Source of the DNA: Salinisphaera sp002433465
GTDB lineage: Bacteria > Pseudomonadota > Gammaproteobacteria > Nevskiales > Salinisphaeraceae
Direction of reading: 5' to 3'
Assembly: GCF_040361435.1 (NCBI RefSeq)
Contig: NZ_APNL01000001.1
Location: forward strand, 248,001 to 312,000
DNA: 64,000 nucleotides
The notes under the pieces: generated by a model
What the model saw: only the letters and a program-made list of their open reading frames with translations
What the model was told of the DNA's origin: nothing
The model's database searches: none
Part shown: in pieces, positions 1 to 7,685 of the stretch
Numbering within the stretch: the stretch's first letter is position 1
Layout: each line of letters opens with the position of its first letter
Position numbers and translations under genes: made by a program

Positions 1-507
1 GGTTTCACGCAGCGTCTCGGCAGCCCCGGCCACCGCAGCGAGAACGTCGCCATGTTCGCCGTATTCGTCGAGCAGGTCGCGCTGGGCGCTGCGACGCAGC
101 AGCGACTGATGCGCATGCTGGCCGTGGATATCAACCAGCCGTTCGCCGAGTTCGCGCAATTCGCGCGCGGGCATGGGCGTGCCGTTGATCCAGCAGCGGC
201 TACGCCCTTCGCTGGCGACCACGCGCCGGATCAGGCATTCGTTGTCGTCGTCGAGCTCGTGTTCGGCCAGCCAGTCGCGTGCGGTGGGGGCGTCGTCGAG
301 CACGAAGCGCGCGCTCACCTCGGCGCGTTCGGCGCCTTCGCGCACGGCCTGAGCATCGGCCCGGTCGCCGAGAATGAGGTTGAGCGCGTCCACCAGGATC
401 GACTTGCCGGCGCCGGTCTCGCCCGATAGCACCGTCATGCCGGCTTCGAACTCCACGTCCAGCCGATCGATGATGGCGAAGTTGCGAATGGTGATTTCGG
501 CGAGCAT
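1..507 (-). CDS. recN: DNA repair protein RecN, N-terminal part (cut by window start)
   Basis: RecN is an SMC-like ATPase that acts in RecF-pathway double-strand break repair. Only the first 169 codons are present; the gene runs off the left edge in frame. The protein begins MLAEITIRNFAIIDRLDVEF and has a Walker A motif, GETGAGKS, at about residues 29-36. It also has the family's conserved stretch DIHGQHAHQSLL near residue 140. The start codon overlaps the nadK stop as TGATG, so the two genes are probably translationally coupled and cotranscribed leftwards. Identification from the N-terminus is firm; the state of the rest cannot be seen. Confidence 0.95.
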   Translation of the reverse strand, partial: MLAEITIRNFAIIDRLDVEFEAGMTVLSGETGAGKSILVDALNLILGDRADAQAVREGAERAEVSARFVLDDAPTARDWLAEHELDDDNECLIRRVVASEGRSRCWINGTPMPARELRELGERLVDIHGQHAHQSLLRRSAQRDLLDEYGEHGDVLAAVAGAAETLRET

Positions 508-1400
508 CAGGAGTGCGCCAACGTCTGACCGCGGCCCCACTGCAGCTTGTTGCGCAGAATATTGAAGTAGTCGTAGCCGGGCGGGTGGATGAGCTTGAGG
601 TCGTGGGCGCCGCGCCGGATATGCACGCAGTCGCCCGCGCCGAGCGGCTGGCTGACCTGGCCATCGCTGGTGAAAAGCGCCGCGCCGTCGAGCGTTTCGG
701 CCACGCGGATCTCGATTTCATGGTCGGCGTCGACGATCAGCGGCCGGTCGGAGAGCGTATGCGGGCAGATTGGCACCAGTGCCAGCGCGTTGAGCGCCGG
801 GTGTAGCACCGGCCCGCCGCCGGACAGGGCATAGGCGGTGGAACCGGTGGGCGTGGCCACCACCATGCCATCGGCGCGGTGGTGGCTGATGAAGGCGCCG
901 TTCATGTAGGTATCGAAATCCAGCACCCGGGCGAAGTCCTGGTTGCGAATCACGCATTCGTTGATCGCCGAGAACTGCTCGGGCTGCATACGGCCATCGG
1001 CACGTTCGATCTGGGCGCGCAGCATCAGCCGCGATTCGGCAATGTAGTCGCCGGCGAAGATATCGTCGAGCGTGGCGCTCATGTCCGCGGGCAGCACGTC
1101 GACCATGAATCCGAGCCGCCCGAGGTTCACCCCGAGCAATGGCGTGCCCGACGCCGCGACGGCGCGCCCGGCATCCAGCAGGGTGCCGTCGCCGCCCACC
1201 ACCACAACCAGGTCGCAGCGCTCGCCCAGGTCGGCACGCGTGCAGGTCTGCACGTCATCGTGTGCGCTGGCGTGCCCTTCGTCGAGCAACACCTGCTTGC
1301 CGCGCGTGTGCAGATCGGCGATGAGGTTTTTGAGGGTTTCGCGTACCCCCTCGTCGTGTTTCTTGGCCAGGATGCCGACGGTTTCGAACTGTTGCGCCAT
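507..1400 (-). CDS. nadK: NAD kinase
   Basis: This cytoplasmic enzyme phosphorylates NAD to NADP. The 297-residue protein has the hallmark GGDGT motif (VVVGGDGTLL) followed by the NxGxLGF loop (NLGRLGFM). The conserved NE motif (INECVIR) and the GSTAY segment (TPTGSTAYALSGGGP) come later. The frame is open for 14 more codons upstream, but MAQQFETVGIL at 1400 matches the usual family N-terminus, so that start was chosen. Its stop overlaps the recN start by one base. It is divergent from grpE, as in many gammaproteobacteria. Confidence 0.96.
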   Translation of the reverse strand: MAQQFETVGILAKKHDEGVRETLKNLIADLHTRGKQVLLDEGHASAHDDVQTCTRADLGERCDLVVVVGGDGTLLDAGRAVAASGTPLLGVNLGRLGFMVDVLPADMSATLDDIFAGDYIAESRLMLRAQIERADGRMQPEQFSAINECVIRNQDFARVLDFDTYMNGAFISHHRADGMVVATPTGSTAYALSGGGPVLHPALNALALVPICPHTLSDRPLIVDADHEIEIRVAETLDGAALFTSDGQVSQPLGAGDCVHIRRGAHDLKLIHPPGYDYFNILRNKLQWGRGQTLAHS

Positions 1401-1488
1401 GCGCGTGCCTGCGGCCTGCCGGGAAGTCGATCGCGTAAGCATTCACGCCTTGCCCGACAATTTCAACGAAAACCGGACATGCGCCACG

Positions 1489-1515
1489 CTTGAAATGGCC
1501 ACAGCCAGCCCAATG
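1489..1515 (+). promoter_or_regulatory. sigma-32 heat-shock promoter of grpE
   Basis: The -35 element CTTGAAA (1489-1495) is separated by 13 bases from CCCAATG (1509-1515), which resembles the sigma-32 -10 element CCCCATnT. It lies 70-95 bases upstream of grpE, a classic heat-shock gene. The same -35 heptamer recurs upstream of dnaK. Confidence 0.75.
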
Positions 1516-1584
1516 GTGAAGGCAGTCACGCCGGCGTAGGGCACTTCCAGCCGGCACCGTCCAACAAGCGGGGATTTGCAACAG

Positions 1585-2214
1585 ATGAGCCAGGACGAAA
1601 AACACAACACACCGCACGGCGAAACGGATTCCGCGGCCCGGAACACGCCGCAGCCGGACGTGGAGGATATCCAGACCGGCACCGAAGACTATGTCGACGC
1701 CGGAGAAGCGACCGCCGACAGCATCGCCGAAACCGACGAGCTGCAGGCCGAGCTTGATCAGGCACGGGCAGAGGCCGAGCAGTATCGCGATCAGGCCGTA
1801 CGTGCGCATGCGGAAATGGAAAACGTGCGCAAGCGCGCCCAGCGAGACGTGGAATCGGCGCGCAAGTTCGCGATCGAGAAGTTTGCCTCCGAGTTGCTGG
1901 GGGTGCGCGACAGCCTGGAGCTGGGCCTGAAAGCCGCGGAAGAACACAGCGGCGACTACGACAAGCTCAAGGAAGGCATGGATATGACAGTGCGCATGCT
2001 GGTGTCGAGCATGGAAAAGGTCGGCATCGAAGCGATCGACCCGAAAGGCGAAGCGTTCAACCCGGAGTTTCATGAAGCGGTTTCGACCCAGCCGAGCGAT
2101 GAGCTCGCGCCGAATACCGTCGCCGACGTGATGCAGAAGGGCTATACGCTCAACGGGCGTGTGCTGCGTGCGGCCATGGTGGTCGTGGCCAAGCCCGCAG
2201 ACGGCAACGGCTAA
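1585..2214 (+). CDS. grpE: Nucleotide exchange factor GrpE
   Basis: GrpE is the cochaperone that releases ADP from DnaK. The 209-residue protein has an acidic, disordered N-terminus. A long coiled-coil follows (about residues 55-110, with LQAELDQARAEAEQYRDQ). The C-terminal beta domain carries the signature FNPEFHEAVS and ends in YTLNGRVLRAAMVVVAK. ATG at 1585 was preferred to an in-frame TTG nine bases earlier because it gives the usual MSQ-type start. It heads a grpE-dnaK-dnaJ cluster under heat-shock control. Confidence 0.95.
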   Translation: MSQDEKHNTPHGETDSAARNTPQPDVEDIQTGTEDYVDAGEATADSIAETDELQAELDQARAEAEQYRDQAVRAHAEMENVRKRAQRDVESARKFAIEKFASELLGVRDSLELGLKAAEEHSGDYDKLKEGMDMTVRMLVSSMEKVGIEAIDPKGEAFNPEFHEAVSTQPSDELAPNTVADVMQKGYTLNGRVLRAAMVVVAKPADGNG

Positions 2215-2248
2215 GCGGCCGCAAATACGGCGCGACATGGGTGGAGCG

Positions 2249-2277
2249 CTTGAAAACACTCACCGCGCGCCCCAAAT
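2249..2277 (+). promoter_or_regulatory. sigma-32 heat-shock promoter of dnaK
   Basis: CTTGAAA (2249-2255), 14 bases, then CCCCAAAT (2270-2277) is a near-consensus sigma-32 promoter. It sits in the 123-bp grpE-dnaK gap, so dnaK has its own heat-inducible start. Confidence 0.8.
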
Positions 2278-2337
2278 CGATTGTCAAGTCAAGTTTAAAG
2301 ACGCTGCCAATGCAGCGCGAAGTAGAGGGAATTAAAC

Positions 2338-4284
2338 ATGGGTAAGATTATCGGTATCGACCTCGGCACCACGAACTCGTGCGTGGCCGTGCTCGAAGGC
2401 GACCAGCCTAAAGTGATCGAGAACGCGGAAGGCGAGCGCACCACGCCGTCGGTCGTCGCGTTCACCGACGACGACCAGACGCTGGTCGGTCGCCCGGCCA
2501 AGCGCCAGGCGGTCACCAACCCCAACGACACGCTATACGCGATCAAGCGCCTGATCGGTCGCACCTTCGACGATCCGACCACGAAGAAGGACATCGACAC
2601 GGTGCCCTACAAGATCGTCAAGGCCGACAACGGCGATGCGTGGGTCGAAGCCCGTGGCCAGAAGATGGCGCCGCCGGAAGTTTCGGCCAAGGTGCTGCAG
2701 AAGATGAAGGCCACCGCCGAAGACTATCTCGGCGAAAAGGTCACCGAAGCCGTAATCACCGTTCCGGCCTACTTCAACGACGCCCAGCGTCAGGCCACCA
2801 AGGACGCCGGCCGTATCGCCGGTCTCGACGTCAAGCGCATCATCAACGAGCCGACCGCGGCCGCGCTGGCCTATGGCATGGACAAGAAGGGCGGCGACAA
2901 GAAGATCGCGGTCTATGACCTGGGTGGCGGCACCTTCGACATCTCCATCATCGAAGTGGCCGAAGTCGACGGCGAACACCAGTTCGAAGTGCATGCCACC
3001 AACGGCGACACTTTCCTGGGTGGTGAAGACTTCGACAACGCCATCATCGAGCACATCGCGGCCGAGTTCGAGAAGGAACAGGGCGTGGATCTGCGCAAGG
3101 ACAAGCTGGCCCTGCAGCGCCTGAAAGAGGCTGCCGAGAAAGCCAAGATCGAGCTGTCCTCCACGCAGCAGACCGAAATCAACCTGCCGTACGTGACCGC
3201 CGATCAGTCGGGTCCGAAGCATCTGAACATGAAGATGACCCGGGCCAAGCTGGAAAGCCTGGTCGAGGATCTGGTCGCGCGTACGATCGACCCGTGCCGC
3301 ACCGCGCTCAAGGATGCGGGCATGAAGGCCTCGGATATCGACGACGTAATCCTCGTCGGTGGCCAGACCCGCATGCCGGCCGTACAGGAGGCGGTGAAGA
3401 GCTTCTTCGGCAAGGAAGCACGCAAGGACGTGAACCCGGACGAAGCCGTGGCCGTGGGTGCCGCCATCCAGGGTTCGGTGCTCTCGGGCGATACCAAGGA
3501 CGTGCTGCTGCTGGACGTGACCCCGCTGTCGCTGGGTATCGAAACGCTGGGCGGCAAGATGACCAAGCTCATCGAGAAGAACACCACCATCCCGACGCGC
3601 AAGTCGGAAGTGTTCTCCACCGCCGAAGACAACCAGCCGGCCGTGACCGTGCATGTGCTCCAGGGTGAGCGCGAGCAGGCCAGCGCCAACAAGTCGCTGG
3701 GCCGCTTCGACCTGTCGGACATCCCGCCGGCCCCGCGCGGCACGCCGCAGATCGAAGTCACCTTCGATATCGACGCCAACGGCATCCTGAACGTGTCGGC
3801 CAAGGACAAGGCCACCGGCAAGGAACAGTCGATCGTCATCAAGGCGTCCTCGGGTCTGTCGGACGAGGAAATCGACAAGATGGTCGCCGATGCCGAAGCG
3901 CACGCCGAGGAAGACGCCAAGTTCAACGAACTGATCACGGCGCGCAACCAGGCCGATGGCCTGATCCATGGCATCGAGAAAGCCATGCGCGATCTCGGCG
4001 ACAAGGTCAGCGAAGACGAGAAGAAGCCGATCGACGACGCCATCGCCGAACTGCGCACCGCACTCGAAGGCGACGACAAGGACGAAATCGACGCCAAGAC
4101 GCAGAAGCTCTCCGAAGCCTCTGCGCCGGTCATGGAGAAGGCCTACAGCGACGGTCAGGGCGATGAAGCCGCGGCCGCTGGCGAAGGCCAGGCCCAGGAT
4201 CAGGGCGGCTCGAACGACGATGTCGTCGATGCAGACTTCGAGGAAGTCAAGGACGACGACAAGAAGTCGGGCACCAACTCCTGA
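2338..4284 (+). CDS. dnaK: Chaperone protein DnaK (Hsp70)
   Basis: This ATP-driven chaperone folds and refolds cytosolic proteins with DnaJ and GrpE. The 648 residues match the family length. The first ATPase signature, GIDLGTTNS, is at residues 5-13. The second, DLGGGTFDISI, is near residue 195, and VGGQTRMP is near 340. The linker DVLLLDVTPLSLGIE leads to the substrate-binding domain. The acidic tail ends in VVDADFEEVKDDD, a Gram-negative DnaK ending. A clear ribosome site (GAGGGA) precedes ATG. A sigma-32 promoter lies upstream and a hairpin follows before dnaJ. Confidence 0.99.
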   Translation: MGKIIGIDLGTTNSCVAVLEGDQPKVIENAEGERTTPSVVAFTDDDQTLVGRPAKRQAVTNPNDTLYAIKRLIGRTFDDPTTKKDIDTVPYKIVKADNGDAWVEARGQKMAPPEVSAKVLQKMKATAEDYLGEKVTEAVITVPAYFNDAQRQATKDAGRIAGLDVKRIINEPTAAALAYGMDKKGGDKKIAVYDLGGGTFDISIIEVAEVDGEHQFEVHATNGDTFLGGEDFDNAIIEHIAAEFEKEQGVDLRKDKLALQRLKEAAEKAKIELSSTQQTEINLPYVTADQSGPKHLNMKMTRAKLESLVEDLVARTIDPCRTALKDAGMKASDIDDVILVGGQTRMPAVQEAVKSFFGKEARKDVNPDEAVAVGAAIQGSVLSGDTKDVLLLDVTPLSLGIETLGGKMTKLIEKNTTIPTRKSEVFSTAEDNQPAVTVHVLQGEREQASANKSLGRFDLSDIPPAPRGTPQIEVTFDIDANGILNVSAKDKATGKEQSIVIKASSGLSDEEIDKMVADAEAHAEEDAKFNELITARNQADGLIHGIEKAMRDLGDKVSEDEKKPIDDAIAELRTALEGDDKDEIDAKTQKLSEASAPVMEKAYSDGQGDEAAAAGEGQAQDQGGSNDDVVDADFEEVKDDDKKSGTNS

Positions 4285-4307
4285 TCTGACGATCGGGTAG
4301 TCCTTAA

Positions 4308-4345
4308 GCCGGGGCAGCGCCAGCCGTTGTCCCGGCGTTTTTGGT
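4308..4345 (+). terminator. Hairpin between dnaK and dnaJ (attenuator or terminator)
   Basis: A nine-base stem, GCCGGGGCA (4308-4316) with TGTCCCGGC (4328-4336, one G-T pair), is followed by GTTTTTGG. It lies 24 bases after the dnaK stop. It probably lowers dnaJ expression relative to dnaK rather than ending all transcription. Confidence 0.6.
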
Positions 4346-4363
4346 TGTAAAGGTCAAGGATTC

Positions 4364-5503
4364 ATGGCGAACCGCGATTACTACGAAGTGCTTGGCGTGT
4401 CGAAAGGCGCGTCGAAGGACGAAATCAAGAAAGCCTATCGCCGGCTGGCGATGAAAAACCATCCGGACCGCAATCCGGACGACGCCGATGCCGAGGCGCG
4501 TTTCAAGGAGGCTTCCGAAGCCTACGAGGTGCTTTCGGATGACCAGAAGCGCCAGGCCTACGACCAGTTCGGCCATGCCGGGCTCGGCGGCGCGGCCGGA
4601 GGCGGCGGCTTCGGCGGTGCCGGTGCTGGCGGATTCGGCGATATCTTTGGCGATATCTTCTCCGACATCTTCGGCGGCGGCATGGGCGGTGGCGGCCGTC
4701 AGCGCGCCTCGCGCGGCGCCGACCTGCGCTACGATCTGGATCTGGATCTGGAAACGGCGATCGGCGGCGATACCGTCGAAATCCGTATCCCCACGCTCGA
4801 CCAGTGCGATGCCTGTGACGGCAGCGGTGCAGAGAAGGATTCGCCGGTCGATACCTGCCCCACCTGTCAGGGCGTGGGCCAGGTGCGTATCCAGCAGGGT
4901 TTCTTGTCGATCCAGCAAAGCTGCCCGGATTGCCACGGCAGCGGCAAGAAGATCCGCAATCCCTGTCGCAAATGCGGCGGTGAAGGCCGCGTACAGTCGT
5001 CGAAGACGCTGTCGGTCAAGGTGCCGCCGGGCGTCGACAACGGCGACCGCATACGCCTGTCCGGCGAAGGCGAAGCCGGCGAAATGGGCGGCCCCTCGGG
5101 CGATCTGTATGTGCAGATCAACGTCAAGCCGCATGAGTTCTTCGAGCGCGACGGCAATAATCTGCGTGCCAATGTGCCGGTCGACATGATCACCGCCGCA
5201 CTTGGTGGCGAGATCGACGTGCCCACGCTCAATGGCAAGGTGAGCCTGCGTATTCCGGCCGAAACCCAGTCGGGCAAGACGTTCCGTCTGCGCGGCAAGG
5301 GCGTACAGTCTGTGCGCACCTCGGCACCGGGGGATCTGCTGTGCAAGGTGTCGGTGGAAACGCCGGTCAACCTCAACGCCAAGCAGAAGAAGCTGCTCGA
5401 AGAGTTTCGCGACAGCCTGGAGAACAGCGGCCGTAGCCACAGCCCGGCCACCAGTTCCTGGCTGGACAAGGCGAAACGCTTCTTCAACGAACACCTCGGC
5501 TAG
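4364..5503 (+). CDS. dnaJ: Chaperone protein DnaJ (Hsp40)
   Basis: DnaJ delivers substrates to DnaK and stimulates its ATPase. The 379 residues show all domains in order. The J domain (1-70) has HPD in MKNHPDRNPDD. A Gly-rich linker with repeated GDIFGDIFSDIF follows. The zinc region holds four CxxCxGxG-type repeats (CDACDGSG, CPTCQGVG, CPDCHGSG, CRKCGGEG). The C-terminal substrate-binding domains end with the protein. It is the third gene of the heat-shock cluster. Confidence 0.98.
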   Translation: MANRDYYEVLGVSKGASKDEIKKAYRRLAMKNHPDRNPDDADAEARFKEASEAYEVLSDDQKRQAYDQFGHAGLGGAAGGGGFGGAGAGGFGDIFGDIFSDIFGGGMGGGGRQRASRGADLRYDLDLDLETAIGGDTVEIRIPTLDQCDACDGSGAEKDSPVDTCPTCQGVGQVRIQQGFLSIQQSCPDCHGSGKKIRNPCRKCGGEGRVQSSKTLSVKVPPGVDNGDRIRLSGEGEAGEMGGPSGDLYVQINVKPHEFFERDGNNLRANVPVDMITAALGGEIDVPTLNGKVSLRIPAETQSGKTFRLRGKGVQSVRTSAPGDLLCKVSVETPVNLNAKQKKLLEEFRDSLENSGRSHSPATSSWLDKAKRFFNEHLG

Positions 5504-5529
5504 TCGATAACAGCGCACAAGGACAGGCC

Positions 5530-6342
5530 ATGACCACACGCGTAGCAATCAACGGCGCCGCCGGGCGCATGGGGCGGGAGTTGATCATCGCCTGTCAGCG
5601 CAACGAGGCGCTTACCCTGGCCGCTGCCTTCGAGGCGCCGGACAGCCCGGCGCTTGGCCAGGATGCCGGGCGTATGGCCACCGGCGAGGATCTCGGCGTG
5701 GCGATTGCCAGTGCCGCCGATCGCGATGCATCGGCTTTCGATGTGCTGGTGGATTTCACCCGGCCCGAGCCCTGTCTGGCCGCGCTCGACGACTGCGTGG
5801 CATCCGGTGCGGCCATGGTGATCGGCACCACCGGCTTTGATGAAGACCAGCTGGCCCGGCTTGATGCAGCGGCCGAAAAGATCGCCCTGGTATTTGCGCC
5901 GAACTTCAGCGCGGGCGTGAACTTGACGCTAAAACTTCTTGAAACGGCAGCAAAAGCCCTGGGCGATGACTTCGATATCGAAGTCGTTGAAGCCCATCAT
6001 CGCCATAAGGTGGATGCGCCGTCCGGCACCGCGCTGCGCATGGGCGAGGTACTGGCCGATGCCACCGGACGCAGTCTCGAGGACTGTGCGGTCTATGCCC
6101 GCCAGGGGCATACCGGCGAACGCGAGCGCAATACGATCGGCTTTCAGACCATTCGTGGCGGCGATATCGTCGGCGAACATACGGTGCTTTTTGCCGGCGA
6201 GGGCGAGCGCGTCGAGATTACGCACAAGGCCTCGTCGCGCCAGACGTTTGCCGGCGGCGCGATGCGCGCTGCGGCGTGGGTCGCCTCCCAGGCCGCCGGG
6301 CGCTACGACATGAACGACGTGCTGGGCCTGGGCAGCGATTGA
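5530..6342 (+). CDS. dapB: 4-hydroxy-tetrahydrodipicolinate reductase
   Basis: This NAD(P)H-dependent reductase of the diaminopimelate/lysine pathway is cytoplasmic. The 270-residue protein has the nucleotide-binding glycine motif GAAGRMGRELI (residues 9-19) and the IGTTGF motif. The family signature is EAHHRHKVDAPSGTALRMGE, which holds the catalytic His and Lys. A ribosome site (AAGGA) precedes ATG at 5530. It sits between dnaJ and carA, a common gammaproteobacterial arrangement. Confidence 0.97.
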   Translation: MTTRVAINGAAGRMGRELIIACQRNEALTLAAAFEAPDSPALGQDAGRMATGEDLGVAIASAADRDASAFDVLVDFTRPEPCLAALDDCVASGAAMVIGTTGFDEDQLARLDAAAEKIALVFAPNFSAGVNLTLKLLETAAKALGDDFDIEVVEAHHRHKVDAPSGTALRMGEVLADATGRSLEDCAVYARQGHTGERERNTIGFQTIRGGDIVGEHTVLFAGEGERVEITHKASSRQTFAGGAMRAAAWVASQAAGRYDMNDVLGLGSD

Positions 6343-6371
6343 GTAAACTGGCCGCGCGGGGTTCGAGCCGC

Positions 6372-6377
6372 TATAAT
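6372..6377 (+). promoter_or_regulatory. Candidate -10 box upstream of carA
   Basis: A perfect TATAAT lies 30 bases after the dapB stop and about 75 bases before the carA start. No good -35 hexamer is seen at 16-18 bases upstream, so the assignment rests on the -10 box and its location only. Confidence 0.45.
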
Positions 6378-6452
6378 TCTGCGCCGCCCGCGCCCGGTTT
6401 CGTTTGCTGAACGCCGGAGCGTCAACCCAACCCACGGATCCTGGAGGCATTG

Positions 6453-7583
6453 TTGCGCCCTAAAGCTGTGCTCGCGCTCGAAGACGGTAGCCTGTTTCAC
6501 GGTCGTGCAATCGGTGCCCTTGGCACGACGGTGGGCGAGGTCGTGTTCAACACGGCCATGACCGGCTATCAGGAAATTCTCACCGATCCCTCGTATCGCC
6601 AGCAGATGGTCACCCTGACCTATCCGCATATCGGCAATACCGGGGCCAACCCCGAGGACGTCGAATCCGACCGGGTTCAGGCGGCCGGCCTGATCATTCG
6701 CGAAGTCCCGCGTGCCCAGAGCAACTGGCGTGCGTCCAGCGGGCTGATCGAATATCTCAAGGACAACGGGATCGTGGGCATCGGTGATATCGATACCCGA
6801 CGGTTGACCCGCGTGCTGCGCGAAAAGGGCGCGCAGAACGGCTGTATCGTTGCCGGCGATGCCATCGACACCGACGAGGCGCTCGCCCAGGCGCGCGCCT
6901 TCCCGGGCCTGAAAGGCGCAGATCTGGCCGCTGATGCAGGTACGCGCGAGATCTACACCTGGTCCGAGCCGACCTGGGTCGGGCCCAACGATGCGCATTC
7001 GGCTGCCGCGCCGACCTATCACGTCGCCGTCTACGACTACGGCGTGAAGTACAACATCCTGCGTCGCCTGGTCGATTGTGGCGCCAAGGTCACGGTCGTG
7101 CCGCCGCGCACGCCGGTCGCCGAGGTGCTGGACATGGGCGTCGATGGCGTGCTGCTGGCCAACGGGCCGGGCGATCCGGAACCCTGCGACTATGCGATCG
7201 CCACCTGCCGTGAGCTCATCGAACGGGCTTTCCCGACCCTGGGTATCTGTCTGGGCCACCAGGTTCTGGGCCTGGCTGCCGGCGGCAAGAGCCTGAAGAT
7301 GAAGTTCGGCCATCACGGCGCGAACCATCCGGTGCAGGACGTGGATACGGGTGAAGTGATGATCAGCAGCCAGAACCACGGCTTCGCCATCGACGAAGCC
7401 AGCCTGCCCGACAGCGCCCGTGTCACCCACAGGTCGTTGTTCGACGGCTCCCTGCAGGGCATCGAAATCGTCGGCAAGCCGGTGTTTTCGTTCCAGGGCC
7501 ATCCGGAAGCCAGCCCGGGCCCGCACGACGTGGCGCCGATCTTCGAACGCTTCATGCGAGCGATGGACGCCGCCAAGGCCTGA
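6453..7583 (+). CDS. carA: Carbamoyl-phosphate synthase small (glutaminase) subunit
   Basis: CarA releases ammonia from glutamine for carbamoyl-phosphate synthesis, feeding arginine and pyrimidine pathways. The protein is 376 residues. Its class I glutamine amidotransferase domain has the nucleophile Cys in LGICLGHQ, and the His and Glu of the triad in FQGHPEASPGP. Two adjacent TTG codons (6450, 6453) could start it. The GGAGG at 6443-6447 is five bases from 6453 but only two from 6450, so 6453 was chosen. There is no ATG nearby. It precedes carB by about 100 bases. Confidence 0.97.
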   Translation: MRPKAVLALEDGSLFHGRAIGALGTTVGEVVFNTAMTGYQEILTDPSYRQQMVTLTYPHIGNTGANPEDVESDRVQAAGLIIREVPRAQSNWRASSGLIEYLKDNGIVGIGDIDTRRLTRVLREKGAQNGCIVAGDAIDTDEALAQARAFPGLKGADLAADAGTREIYTWSEPTWVGPNDAHSAAAPTYHVAVYDYGVKYNILRRLVDCGAKVTVVPPRTPVAEVLDMGVDGVLLANGPGDPEPCDYAIATCRELIERAFPTLGICLGHQVLGLAAGGKSLKMKFGHHGANHPVQDVDTGEVMISSQNHGFAIDEASLPDSARVTHRSLFDGSLQGIEIVGKPVFSFQGHPEASPGPHDVAPIFERFMRAMDAAKA

Positions 7584-7591
7584 TACGAACT

Positions 7592-7610
7592 TGAGGCTTC
7601 GCCTCATTTT
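7592..7610 (+). terminator. Small hairpin with T-run in the carA-carB gap
   Basis: TGAGGC-TTC-GCCTCA (7592-7606) followed by TTTT. The stem is only six bases, so it may act as a weak attenuator or an mRNA-stabilising hairpin between carA and carB. Confidence 0.4.
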
Positions 7611-7685
7611 GCGCCTGTAAGTTATTGATATTGGCGCGTTCGTGTCCTGAATACGAGCGCGCACGCCAATCAAAGAGCAACCGCC